Positions 37,291 through 48,699 of a stretch of 64,000 bases of DNA are shown here, piece by piece. The notes under the pieces were generated by a model that did not search any database, had not been told where the DNA came from, and saw only the letters and a program-made list of their open reading frames with translations. This DNA comes from Zygnema circumcarinatum (Eukaryota > Streptophyta > Zygnematophyceae > Zygnematales > Zygnemataceae), in contig CM074805.1 of assembly GCA_037447605.1 (NCBI GenBank), forward strand, positions 3,274,273 to 3,338,272, read 5' to 3'. Position 1 is the stretch's first letter. Each line of letters starts with the position of its first letter. Position numbers and translations under genes: made by a program.

Positions 37291-38925
37291 CTAACGGACT
37301 TTCTTAATGGATGAAGTCTTTTCGCTCTCTCTCATCCGGTCGTCAATGAAATCCAGTTTTGGCGGTGTGAGAGATGCAGCAATTCTGTTTGGTGGAAAGG
37401 GTGCCAAGTCAGGCACCTTTGCCGCCTCTCTCAATTTGCCAGCTGGTAGTGCCTCAATAGCTGCCAGTTTTAATTTCAGCCTCGTCGATTCACTTGCTGC
37501 TTGCATCCGGTGCTGTTTCATCTTGAGTCGAGAGTACTCCTTAGCTCGTTCTTTATCCCCCGCAGCTTCCTCAGGAGTGCGCTCCAAGGTCTGTATGGGC
37601 GATGGCTTAAATGCCATCTCAATTATCTTGGCTCCCTTCTCTCGTGTATCGACCGCGACTCCCTTCTTCCCTTTGCCCCCCTTTGAACCGTCCTTCCCTG
37701 ATCCCTTCTTTGCAGTCACAGAAGCAGCACTGGCTAGTCCTGCAACTTGCACTTGCGGCCAGACATTGCTCTGGCAAGCGATGGCTGGATACCGCCCCAG
37801 CGCCTGCCATAGTATCAACCTGCGCAATGCGCCCTGCAGACAGAAGCAAAATTGGACACGACAATGTAACGAGAATCTCCAAAGAAATAAAACTCCCCCT
37901 TGCCATATTGCTTTTAAAGTCGTTTGGGAATTGGAAAAAGACAATCCAAGACACGCTATCAGCAAGCTCGAGAGACTAAGAGTTTAGGCGAAGTATAATC
38001 TGGGAGATCGTGTTTTCCCACTGCTGAATTGTTCACGATTGTCATTCCGATACACCAAATCAGCTTCCGTCAGAACACATAATGCCACGATCGACACTAT
38101 TATGAACAGCTGGGTACTGTCAACATTCCAGGCCCTTGTTCAGGGCTGGTAATTGCTTGCAAAAATAGAGGCGGGACATGAAGTAAAGCAAAAAGAAGCA
38201 AGAACGAGTATGCATTTCGCTCACAAAGACCATTCAAAAGCTTCGCCTACCATTCCAGTGCGCTCGGCACAATAACATGCCAAAAGACAGTATGATAATA
38301 CAGTGCGGTAAGACAGTATGGTAAACTGTATACTGACACCGTTTCTTTGCTTTTACGCGGCTCTTACATTCCCTCTAGATGCTACAAGAAGCTCAGCAAT
38401 TCTCAATGAAAATTTATTTTGTTATTGCAGACCTTATAGATAACTCCCTAAATTCAGCTGCTCAGCAGCAGAACGAGGTAACTCGCATCATCAACCCATT
38501 CAGACACACTCCAAATAAAGCACAAGATGATATCACCACTAGTCAACACGCTTCGTCAACTGCTGGCAGCTTCTACAAGCGTTTCTACACCTTCAACCCA
38601 AAAAAAGAGAGAAGAATAAGCAGCCTCACCCCCCAAACCGGCTTTCTTCTCTCTCTCTCACACTCTCGCTCTCCGTCTCCCTAATTCCACCAAACCACAA
38701 ACCCGTCTCTCTCTCTCGCTTCCCTCCCTCACTTCTCTTCCCTCTTTATCTGATTCCACCAACCACAAACCTCCCCCATTCCAGATCATTCCCTCTTTTT
38801 CCAACATTCTTTGCCCAATCCCTCTCTCGCGCTCTCTCTCTCACCCCTCCTCTTCCTCCCTCATTTCCTCCTTCCAGCCCCTAATTTCTGACTGCTAGAA
38901 GAGCTCAATAGCCTACCGTCCGCAT
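37291..38925 (-). CDS. mitochondrial ribosomal protein mL40-like
   Basis: Probable subunit of the large mitoribosomal particle. A 9 nt first coding exon (38917-38925, Met-Arg-Thr) joins in phase 0 across a 1083 bp GT-AG intron to 37291-37833, giving 183 residues. The resulting N-terminus, MRTGALRRLILWQALGRY, is a textbook mitochondrial presequence (basic, hydroxylated, no acids), which supports the tiny exon. The C-terminal half has a Lys/Arg-rich helix (KEYSRLKMKQHRMQ), KLREAAKVPDLAPFPP and a TPP motif, resembling the mL40 (MRPL40) family in order and spacing. A Lys/Gly-rich linker (KKGSGKDGSKGGKGKKG) sits between. The family call rests on remembered motif similarity and could be wrong; mitochondrial targeting is stronger. 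The ATG lies 24 nt downstream of the stop of the small membrane ORF on the same strand. Confidence 0.65.
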
Positions 38926-38949
38926 GGCTGCCGTCGCAGAATCACAGAC

Positions 38950-39375
38950 TCAGTAGAGCCACCGCTCCCGCACAGCGAGGGCGAGCAGCGCCACCACGAG
39001 ACCGAAGAAGAGAGCGACAGTGGTGTGCACGAACGTCTGGTCGTTGGCTGTCACGCAAATGGCCACGGAAACCACTCCCAGCAGGATGGCCACAGCGTTG
39101 GGATGCATGGCGGGCCTTCCGCGGAGCAGAAGGGAGCGGTTGCGGCTGGTTGACCAGGGGAGTGTAGGGGAGGGGAGGGGAAGTGGAGGGGCAGGAAGGG
39201 CGGAAAGGTTGTTGAAAAGGGCGGGCGGAGCGGAAAGTGAGTGGAGAGAGAGTGGGACGACATGGCTGTGGGAGGGAGAGCTGCTTTGCTGCTGACGCAT
39301 GGCCAGCGGAGGATGGCTCCCTGCGCTTGGAGGGGAGCCATGGCTGCTTTCAGACAGGAGGGCGGTTGCAAACAT
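38950..39375 (-). CDS. small two-helix membrane protein
   Basis: Intronless frame of 141 residues from the first ATG. The N-terminal 85 or so residues are Ser/Pro-rich and almost free of acids, compatible with an organelle targeting sequence. Alternatively translation could begin at an internal Met (MHPNAVAILL) in a good context, giving 52 residues. The C-terminal part has two hydrophobic helices (AVAILLGVVSVAICV and VALFFGLVVALLALAV) joined by a short polar loop, ending RERWLY. I do not recognise the family. Its stop codon is 24 nt before the ATG of the mL40-like protein on the same strand, so both may share one transcript. Upstream it is divergent from the BCKDH E2 gene, within 300 bp. Confidence 0.6.
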   Translation of the reverse strand: MFATALLSESSHGSPPSAGSHPPLAMRQQQSSSPSHSHVVPLSLHSLSAPPALFNNLSALPAPPLPLPSPTLPWSTSRNRSLLLRGRPAMHPNAVAILLGVVSVAICVTANDQTFVHTTVALFFGLVVALLALAVRERWLY

Positions 39376-39673
39376 TCTGGGGGAGAGGAGATTTTCTCAG
39401 GATTGCAAGGCAGGGTGGGGGTTAACATAAGGAGCGAAAAGGAGGGAGCATGGCTTGTCAGAAGCTTTTTCTGCTCATCTCGTTCTGGTTCTTTGGTAAT
39501 GTCGCTGCTTACATGTCTCTTTCCGTGTGAGTTCATGCGAAGGCAGTCGTAACAGTTACATTTCTGAAGGACTTCAGGGCTCGAGACAGTTTTCCCTGGG
39601 CTATGCAGGATTGGTTCTCAGCCCTGCGCATCGCTCATCCAGGTTTATCGCCACCGTTTTTGGTGCCTGCGGC
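39376..39673. promoter_or_regulatory. short divergent intergenic region
   Basis: Only about 300 bp separate the start of the minus-strand membrane ORF from the first in-frame ATG of the plus-strand BCKDH E2. It probably holds a bidirectional promoter and both 5' UTRs. The plus-strand frame of E2 stays open upstream to 39527 but lacks an ATG before 39674. Confidence 0.5.
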
Positions 39674-42600
39674 ATGCTCTTGTGGATGGAAACTTTTGCA
39701 CTAGCTAAGGCACCAGCAAGAAGTGCTGAATGCCGTGCGCTTTGTCTTCGGCAGGCGACAAGTGGAATTTTGTTCCCTGCTACTTCTCGAAGAAGTTACA
39801 GTCAAGGTGGCGGAGGGCTAAACCAAGGAGGTGTATATGAGCTCAAACTTGCACAGACTGGAGAAGGAATTGCAGAATGCGAGCTTGTTCGCTGGTTTAT
39901 TCAAGAGGTAGGATTAACTTTTCATGGACAAACTATTCTTGGTAGTTTTCAGCTACTTCAGATTTTCTAAATGCACAGAATGCTGCCATCAACTAATCCT
40001 TTCCTCCCGAACAGCGTTACTTCAAGTTAACTATTCTGTCATCGAAAGTTTCAAACAAGTGCCTCAAATCAGGAAAAGCTCTTGTAGTTTGGTCGCATTA
40101 AGCATTTGCTTTTACTCCAATCCTTTACGGACCTCGCTTTTTGCATTCAATGCTTGAATCCAGTCACACTTTCTCCACCTGCCTGGGACCTGCTTGGAGC
40201 ATGATCCTCCAACATCCCGTGATTTGATGACTTGAGAACTGCGTGAACCAGTTTTCACTTCTAAACTTAATCACAAACAGAATAAAGGCTTCTCCAAGTA
40301 TTTATTTGGAAAACTTGTGGGTATGCTCGAATGTATCTCTTTCTTACTTCAGTATGCTTTGCTCGGCTTTCATCGTTGGAATCGATCCAACAACTTAACT
40401 CTTTCATGAAGGAAAAGGTACTGCAAATTTTACGTCAATATTTTGATTGCAGGCTAAGTCATTGTTTGTCTTATGCAGGGTGAGGTGGTGGAAGCCTTCC
40501 AGCCTGTATGTGAAGTGCAGAGTGATAAGGCATCTGTGGAGATCACCTCTCGATACAGCGGGAAGATCGTCCGGGTTCACTTTACCTCAGGAGACATTGT
40601 CAAGGTAAGGACGAGATCCGTTCATGGCTGTCTCTTATGCGATTGGAAAGCTGAAGTTTTTTGAAGCGTTTTGGTTGCATGTCGAGCTGTTCAGTCTGGA
40701 ACCCTAGTCCAATGGTTCTGTGAAGTCTGTCGATGCAAGATTTCGATTCGAAGTCTCTCATGTTGCTCGTGGAGAGTCCAGGTTGTTTAATCAACTCAAA
40801 CGGCAGATTTTTCAGAATGTGCTCATGGCACGTCTTTTTAAGTAGCTTAAAAGGTGGTGATAGTGTGGTGACTATGCAAATTTATGAGCATTAATGCACA
40901 CGAAGAGACAGAGAAAGAGCGATGAAGTCTACAACCTGATCTTGGTTACTTTTTTGTGGCTGAAAGGGCCCTGGATGCTTTGCAGGTCGGTGAGACTCTC
41001 TGCGATGTATTGCCCACTGGAGCCACTCCTGCAGCGTCCTCTCCCCTCCCTTCTCCACAATCTGCTCATGGTAGTTTCACCTCCGAGGATATTTCCAAAG
41101 GAGGAACTTTGGCGGACATGACTCCATCACCTGACGGCAATGTCTCCGCGACTCCAGCTGTCAGGCATTTGGCTAAAACTTTGGGGATCGGTCTATCCAA
41201 AATAGATGGATCAGGGAAGAGTGGAAGAATACTGAAAGACGATGTCTTGCGGGCTGCATCTGAAAGGCAGGGAACAGAGGAGGAGGCGCGTATGGAGGAG
41301 AGCGTATTCGAAGGACGAGCGAAAGAAGAGGCACAAGGGAAGGCAGTAGCTCATGGCATGGAGGAAGCTCGCTTGGTAGAGAGTGTAGAAGAAGAAGGCA
41401 TAGAAGGGAAGCCTCAAGAGATTCTTGGAAAAAAGGAGCTTCAGCAAGGAGATCAAGTTATTCTGATCAGGTTCGTAGCTGTGCAATCTCATGCACACAC
41501 CTGCTGTTGAGACGAGAGGAGTGATGGAGCCAAAGGAAAAAGTGAGTGAATGTAGTTGTCGTGAGATACAGATCGAACGTGATGAAAAAGGGAAAACTGA
41601 GATGATCACGTGCTATGACAGAGTTTATGCAGTGAGTTGTTCTCTTTGGTTCTCACTTCTCTCCCTTCACGAGCAGCGAATTGTAGTGGGAAAACTGCAC
41701 CATCTGACAAAGGCTGCATTACTAATTAACTCCTTTTCTCTGCCTCGTTCTGTTTCTGTGGGTTCCAGAGGGTACAGAAGAGTCATGGCCAAGACTATGG
41801 CTGATGTCGCAAAGGTGCCCCACTTCAACTTCATGGAGGAAGTGGAGATGAACCGTCTGATAGAGCTCAGAGAGGCTTTCAAGAGGGAGGGGCAGGCGGA
41901 GGGCGTGCAGCTCACTTTCTTGCCATTCATGGTGAAGGCTCTCAGCCAGGCGCTGCTCAAGTTCCCATTGCTCAACAGCACTGTCAACGAGAATGTCACA
42001 GAAATTCACTGCAAAGGTGCGTATCACTTTTTCTGAATATTCTTCAAAAGAGTAACCTGGGGGAGGGTAGGTTGGCCACCATACAGCTTATGAACTTTTG
42101 TCATACCCAAACAATGCGCACAATACTGCAGGCCGAGCTTTGTTGCAGGCGGTAGTACGTTCGGTATCGAAAGATTACAACCGCTTACCCAATATTTTTT
42201 TCATTGAGTCTTAGCAAATTACTGTCGTTGTTATCTCCTCTTACAGAACGGTGGGCTTTGACGGTGGGCGTGTATCTTGCAGCTTCGCATAATATAGGGA
42301 TAGCTATGGCTACAGATGGAGGACTTGTTGTGCCAAACATAAAGAACTGCCAAGACCGATCGATTCTTGAGGTTAGATTCGTCTCTTGTGTCTTATCTCT
42401 CTCACTCACAGGAGGCAGTAATGAGAGTGCGGATGTCCGATTTCTGGAGCTTTTTTCCTTAAGATAACTCCGCATGACAAGTAGGAGTTAAGGACCTGTA
42501 CAGTCTGAAATTCGTCTGGCTAAGTGGCCTTTCCAGAGCTTATGTCTTGACCAATGGAAGTGGTGGTATGAACCATTTTTATCTTCTTCTTTTATTTTTT

Positions 42601-43409
42601 ACCTTTGACAACTCGCAGATAGATGGAGGGAAGTGACACAGGAATGGAAGCAGAGCCACTTTACAAGACAAAGCTTATTTCTTAGTCGGCTTTGATGGCT
42701 GTTGAGATGTTATCTTTGTAATAATCACGTAGTTTCTAGGTCTTGCCTTAGGCCTCTTTCTCTGGTCATTCAAGTGATTTATGGGGCCTGCAAGCAAGAG
42801 TACTTTCAGTCATGCTAGGGCATCTTGAGACTTGATAACTCAATTTTCTTAATTCTTACTTCACACAAGTGCGTTATCTTGCAGATTGCCATAGAGCTTG
42901 CCCGACTGCGCCTTCATGCAGCCAATAACAAGCTTTCTAGGGAAGATGTGACGGGAGGGACCATTACTATATCAAATGTTGGGACCATTGGCGGCACCTA
43001 CGCTACCCCCCTCCTAAATGCTCCAGAAGTGGCCATTGTGGCCCTTGGCAGAATTCAGAAGCTGCCGCGGTTTGACGAGGAAGGAGCCCTTCGCGCCGCC
43101 TCCGTCATGCAGGTATGGGGTCATGCTAAAGTCGTGCAGAATCTGCAAAGAGATGCGGGTTTTGACGGAAGACACAAAAGCCTGCTTCTGTCTGCCTGCC
43201 GGCGTGCCCCCACTTTCGTAATAATCAGCGCATCCTGCTCGGCATTGTCCGATTGATTTAGGAGGCGTTTTGTGCCACCTTTTTTTTTTTGGCAGGTGAG
43301 CTGGTCAGCAGATCATCGGATTATTGATGGCGCCACCCTTGCCAGCTTCTGCTGTGAATGGAAGGCCCACTTAGAGAAGCCGGACCGCCTGCTGTTGCGC
43401 CTCAAGTAG
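39674..43409 (+). CDS. BCE2: branched-chain 2-oxoacid dehydrogenase E2
   Basis: Dihydrolipoyl acyltransferase core of the mitochondrial BCKDH complex, which oxidises the keto acids of Leu, Ile and Val. Exons 39674-39907, 40479-40604, 40986-41470, 41769-42016, 42283-42371, 42885-43112 and 43296-43409 join in frame to 507 residues. An Arg-rich, acid-poor presequence is followed by the lipoyl domain ([14 protein letters not shown]; lipoyl Lys95 in EVQSDKAS). Next come a Pro/Ser linker, the peripheral-subunit-binding domain ([27 protein letters not shown]), an unusually long acidic Glu-rich linker in exon 3, and the catalytic domain ([34 protein letters not shown]; active-site DHRIIDG with His477 and Asp481). 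CEVQSDKAS and the IGIAM/VPNIKN motifs favour BCKDH over pyruvate or 2-oxoglutarate E2. The start is the first in-frame ATG; a short upstream exon cannot be excluded. Confidence 0.92.
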
Positions 43410-45336
43410 GGGAAGCGTTCTGATGGGAAGTTATGGCCACTCTGCGGCTTCCAGAGTTTCTTGCATCCTCCTAGTCAGACGTGGTTTGTAAATAGAAAGT
43501 ATTGCAGCACATTTCCTTATTCGGTGTACAGCTGTGAAGCGGCGCGTGATGTCGATAGAGAGCGAAGGCAGGCAGGCAAACAGGCAGACATGCATGCTCG
43601 TCCTTAGGCTCAGCCGATGCTGGCGGTGCGCCCACAGCAGGCCGCAGCAGGCTGTGCGTGCGCCCGCTCTGCGCGCGGCGGTTTTGGCGGACCGCATGTA
43701 CGGACAGCCTTGCGGTGTGCGCCTGCCTTCTGTGTACCGCACAGTGAATCCATCCCTTCATGCTCGCAGCTTTCGCGCCATCAATTCATCCATCCACGCA
43801 TCCAGCCATCCATCCGCCCAGTCATGTTGGTGCCGGCCGCCTTCGCAGGACGAGGCCTCCCGATACGGTACCGATACTGCGCTGTATCGTACGTACGGTA
43901 GGGAGTCCGCTTTCCCGTCCGTCCGTTCTGTCCGTCCGGCACGAGTTGCCGTCCGGCACGAGTTGCCGTCCGGCCCACCCCCGCCCTCCCCCTTAACCGT
44001 TGCCCTGCGCGGGCGGTCTGTCTGGCGGCGCGGCGGGCGCGGACCACGCGCGCGGATCACGGAAGGCGCCCGGAACGAGTGTGCGGCCGCCGCGTGGCGC
44101 CCGGACGGGGGCGGGCCGCGCCCCGCCGACGAGGAGCTGCCGCGTGGCTGGCGGGGCGGGGCGCGGTCCTGCGGTCCTGCGGGCGGGCGGGCGGTGTCAG
44201 GGCAGGCCCGGGCGGGGGGGGCTCGCGGGCAGGTCTGTAAAACCGAATATATATTATCGACCGGTGGCCGAAGGCCGGGCTTGCACAGGAACCTTTCTGT
44301 CTGTGCGCGAACGAGCTGTTCGGTGGGTGGGTGACACATGAGAACCCAAAGGGCTCGAATGATGGCCCCTTCCCGCCTGCCTTCTTTCGCTTCACATTTG
44401 GTTCTCCATGTACATTGTTCGATCCATCGTGCGACCAACGCCATTCGAGGAGCAGAGCATCGCCCAGCTGGTGCCCGCCCGCCCGCCTGCGCGCATGAAT
44501 CGCGGCTCGATCCCGGCCCGAGCCGATTTTCCTGCTAGCTCGCTCGCACGAGCACCGTCAATGCGGCCTTTGGCCCGCGGGCGGGTGTCCGCCTGTAAAA
44601 TTTCCGGGCAGACGGCACGAGAAGATGAAAACTTTCCGCCCAGCCCGGCGAGCGTAAACATTTCTGCCCGCGCGCCCTCCCCCCGTCCGCGGGCAGCGCG
44701 CCAAACCCGCCGTCCCCTGCGCGTCCGTCCAAACGGGCCGCCTCCAACTTTCAAAATTTGAACTCGCAAGTTTGCTCACGCGAAAACACCGTACGGGCGC
44801 GGCCGGCTCTGACAGGCGAGCGCGGCGTGCCACCTGGCGGCGGAAGCGGTACCGCGCGGCGGCCCCGGGCAGGGCAGGACAGGACAGGGCCTGCCAGGAG
44901 GCCGCCGTGTGGCGCTGGACAGGCCCCCCGCCCGCCTGCAACGGCTCTCCGCGCCTGACTGCCAGTCCGGGGGCGTATATTAAGGCGAGGGGAGGGAACA
45001 GGCGATTGCAGACGGAGTGGGAGGCGGCAGGGCAGGGCGGGTGCAGCAGCTGCTTGCAGGGACTGAGGTAGGTGTGTCGCTGCTTGTTTCCTCGCAGGAG
45101 CTCTCTTGATCAGCACGATGAGGGGTGTGTTTGGTCAAGGGCGAAGGCTGATTCTTTTCAAAGCGCTGAGAAAGATTAAGAGAGGAGTGTGGGCTGGCAA
45201 CTGCTTTTGACGCTTTCGTTGCAGCTTGTTTTTGGCTCGCTCATAATTCTGACATCTGGGAAACTGTGTGTATCAGGTGGTGCTGTTTGCATTTCCGTGA
45301 GGCTGTTGCTTCATGCTGTGACCTCTACGTTGCAAT
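43410..45336. promoter_or_regulatory. GC-rich island upstream of the surface-protein gene
   Basis: The 3' flank of BCKDH E2 runs to about 43500. From 43600 to 45080 the DNA is very GC-rich, with (GGGC)n and CATCCATC-type runs and GCGTGGCGC or GTGTGGCGC half-sites near 44090, 44135 and 44905. Long frames on both strands are composition artefacts. The island precedes the secreted protein gene and probably holds its promoter and 5' UTR. Confidence 0.45.
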
Positions 45337-47702
45337 ATGGCGACTGTCGGTCGTTCCGTCTTGATATGGTGCGAATCGTAATTCCCCGCAGCCACGGTGC
45401 TTCAGTTCAGTGTTTGTCTGGTTTTATCGCTGGTTGCCTTGCTCGTGTAGCACACTAACGAGAAGGTGGTCATCAGTTCTGTATGGTCAGTTTTTTTAGC
45501 AGGTCGTTTCTTTCCTGTTATGGGCTACAACATAGTAATAAATGTTCCATTTTTAGCTGTAACAGCCGAAGCTAGTTCAGGAGCTGATACCTTTGTATTT
45601 TCTTTTGTTAATCATCGCCTAATTGAAATCAATCAAGAAATGTGCAGTAGCTGATTATGAAGGTATTGTTCAGAACCATGATGATAAGACTATTCTTTTT
45701 GCAAGCCGAGTCGCTTTTATCTCTGCATTTACGTTGTGTTAAACGTTAGTGCTGACTTCTTTGTCCCGGTGTGTGCAGTATTTTCGCCATTTACTGCTTC
45801 TGTGGCCTGCACTCTGCCACCGCGCAAGACGAAGAAACTAGCCAGTGCAATCTAGTTGATAGCATCGACCTCCTCACTGGTAACTTAGTGAAGAATTTGC
45901 TCACATCCCACTTTTCGATGAATTTCCGGTTGGAATGTGTGGAAGTTTACAATGGTTACGAAAATTAACAAATAGCCTTGATTTTTGCTGCAGGTTTACT
46001 TCGCTGCCAGGGGGCCAGTCCAAACCAATCAGACTGTTGTGCTGATGCTACGGCTGTTGAGAATGCCATTGCCCTAAAAAATCCTCAAGCTTATTTGGCT
46101 ACGCTTACTGTTCAAACTCTCAACCAGGCCTGTCGAGAGGTATGCTCCTGCTTCCTGTCATATATCGTACCGAAGCTTACAGCGTGATGAAGATTGCATG
46201 CTGACTTGGGCATCTTGGCTTTTTCTGGCATTTTGTATGTCCTTTTTTGGCTCATGTTGCTCGGCTTTTTCAAATTTTGCAGGATTACAATCAAACCCTC
46301 AGAGGCAGTGGAGTGAAAGTGGATCTGTTCAAGTTTTGCCCAGATGCAAAGTTACTCCAATACCTCAGTGTGGCCAGCTTCGAAGCGTGCCCTGTTACGC
46401 AAATTCAAGACGTTATTCCATTGTAAGAATGATGTTCCCTAACAGTTCAGTTAACACGCACGCTGTGTAGTATCAGAGTGAAAATTAGCAGTACTTGTTT
46501 GATATGTAGACAATAGCATGCTTATTGTACTGAGCACCTGCTCTGTATAGTGGCTTCTGTTGAAACTATCTTTGTTATGAGAGAAGCGTTTTCCTGTTCA
46601 TGTTTTAAGTCAAATTCCTCCTCTGGTCACTCCTCTATTCCTCCTCTGGTCTGCTGTATACTTTCGATCGCCTAGCTTCTTATGTTTCACAGGCCGTCCC
46701 CTGATTCAAATGTCTGTTCTGTGAATGCAGGGTGAATTTAACAGCTGTAGCAGAAAATTGCAGCGTTTCGGATCAAGCTTGTACCACTTGCTTGCCCTCC
46801 GTCAACCAGGCATCAACCATACTTGCTCAAGGAGATACAACTCCAGAAGTTGTACAAGCGTGCCAATCCATTGCCATTTTCTTTCTATATCAGCAGCAGG
46901 TACTAGTATTTCCATTTTTTTCTATCGAGTATCTGTTTTGCTTCTATCTGTACCTTACCAGTAAAAGCGCTCAGAGAATTTGCTCTTTCTTTGTAACTAA
47001 TATCTCTCAATTTTTTTTTTGCTTCTAATGCAACGCTTTTAATCCTTTTTTCTTGTGCAGTCATGAAAATGAACATTTTTTTTTTCCCAATCCAGTGAAT
47101 TGTTGAACAGGGCTATCACTCGTCATATTCGTCTTGATTCGTGCTCATCTGTCTCTGTGCAGTCATCAATCGTTGCTGATTCTATTGCGAGGATCCAACG
47201 ATCAAGTGTATGCACCGCGCCAGTTGTGATTTTGTCCCCCCCCCCTCCTTCTCCACCTCCACCCCCATCCCCCCCTCCATCCCCACCACCACCACCGTCA
47301 CCACCTCCAAGCCCCCCTCTCATTCCTAGTCCTCCACTACCAAAGGGTTTGAGGCATCCTCCACCACCCAAAAAACGCACTTCTCCTCCGCCAAAACTTC
47401 AATTGCCTCCTCCGAGTAGCCCCCCTCCTGTTGCGCCGTCAACAGCACCAGCCCCAATGCCTGCTATGGCGCCAGCTCCTAGCCCTATCCCAGTTGTACC
47501 CGCTCCTGCGCCTGCAACCCTTCCTGTTGCGTCCCCTCCTCCTGCAGCGTCACCCCCGCCTCCCGACGGTGCAGGAGCTGGTACTCCGCCAACAACCTCT
47601 CCTCCGGCAGCGTCCCCCCCTCCAAGCGAAGGCAGCACGACTGTGCCAGGAATTGCCTTTCTTGGATTTGTTCTCCTTGTCAGCGCAGTTTTTGTACTCT
47701 GA
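45337..47702 (+). CDS. secreted Cys-rich/Pro-rich, probably GPI-anchored protein
   Basis: Cell-surface or wall protein. Exons 45337-45368, 45779-45879, 45994-46139, 46283-46422, 46731-46899 and 47163-47702 join in frame to 375 residues. The first exon supplies the start of a clear signal peptide (MATVGRSVLICIFAIYCFCG, cleavage probably after HSATA). The ectodomain holds about a dozen cysteines, including a CC pair and the CSVSDQACTTC block. The pattern resembles the SPARK domain of plant GPI-anchored proteins and receptor kinases, but I could not confirm this. An extensin-like Ser-Pro-rich region follows (SPPPP-type repeats, then Ala/Pro repeats typical of arabinogalactan modules). The last 20 or so residues are hydrophobic (VPGIAFLGFVLLVSAVFVL) after small residues, as in a GPI-attachment signal; a C-terminal membrane helix is the alternative. 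Confidence 0.75.
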
Positions 47703-48699
47703 TCATTGTAGGACCACCTCGAGGTACAGATGGAGTGCGATGAATGAATCGAGAATCCAAGTCGAATGTATGTGTTTTCCGAGTAATCAGTGATAGCAAC
47801 TGATCTAACGCCAGCGCTCTGGCTGTGGTATTTCTGTCTAACGATCATGTCACTGTTTACAGTCCCTCGTGTCAGCAGGCTTCGTCTAGTTGGTAGTTTA
47901 ATCCAGGTTTCCTCGGCAGCTTTGTGGAGGTGTAGGTAGGCTGTTTGTGGGTCGTTTTGGGATTCAAATTCTTTTTGGGGGGGCAACGGCCACACTTGGC
48001 CATTTCTGGTGAGATGGACCGTCGGCCAGCTTTTGTTGGGAACAATTGGTTTTGTTATCTGATGGAAGGAATAAAATTAACTGCTTGGGCTTTCATTTTG
48101 TGTGGATGAGATTTAAAATGGCATTTGGCATTTGCTAGAGTACGGTGAGCTGCAACTGATCTGTCCATGACTTTTTTGAGAGATTAGGTCCTTCCCTTTG
48201 GTCCTGGAAGTGCCCGTCTTCTGTTACCTTCTGTTTTGAACACTTGTACAGAATTGTGTCTCTTTCCTTTTGGTTTTCTTTCCAGTTTGTTTCTATGAGC
48301 TATTTCAGCATCTTCTATGGCTTGAAAGGATTGGCTATCAGATTTGGCAGGCCGACAGACGCGCCTGGATCGCAACTCTTTACGTTCGTCGTCACCACAC
48401 ATAGTTAAAAAAAATTGCTTTTCGAAGAAAGAACGGAAGGAAGGATCTTGCATCCAGGAAGACATTAGGTCAGGAAAATTGAACCGGCCGAGGACACAAA
48501 CAACTGCCGTGCATCAACCACTTTGTGGCGTGGAAGTGTACAAGCAGCCAACCAAATCACAGGAACAGGAACAGCTGAATTGTTGAATTCTGGAAGAGAA
48601 CTATCAAATCAATTCAGCGTTTCCAAAAGAAGCAGGGGAGCGCTGGGAAAGCTCTGATGTGGTTAGGCAGCAGTCAGACGGCTGCACTGAGAGTCCAGT
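47703..48699. other. intergenic between convergent genes
   Basis: About 1.0 kb between the stop codons of the plus-strand surface protein and the minus-strand Nudix hydrolase. It should contain both 3' UTRs. Short frames only; no gene supported. Confidence 0.5.

Noticed and set aside
39527-39673. Longer N-terminus for the BCKDH E2
   Set aside because: The frame is open upstream but starts at GTG with no ATG; the first ATG at 39674 already gives a good presequence.
43534-45116. Several overlapping 100-265 codon frames
   Set aside because: GC-rich island; frames on both strands without splice sites or family motifs.
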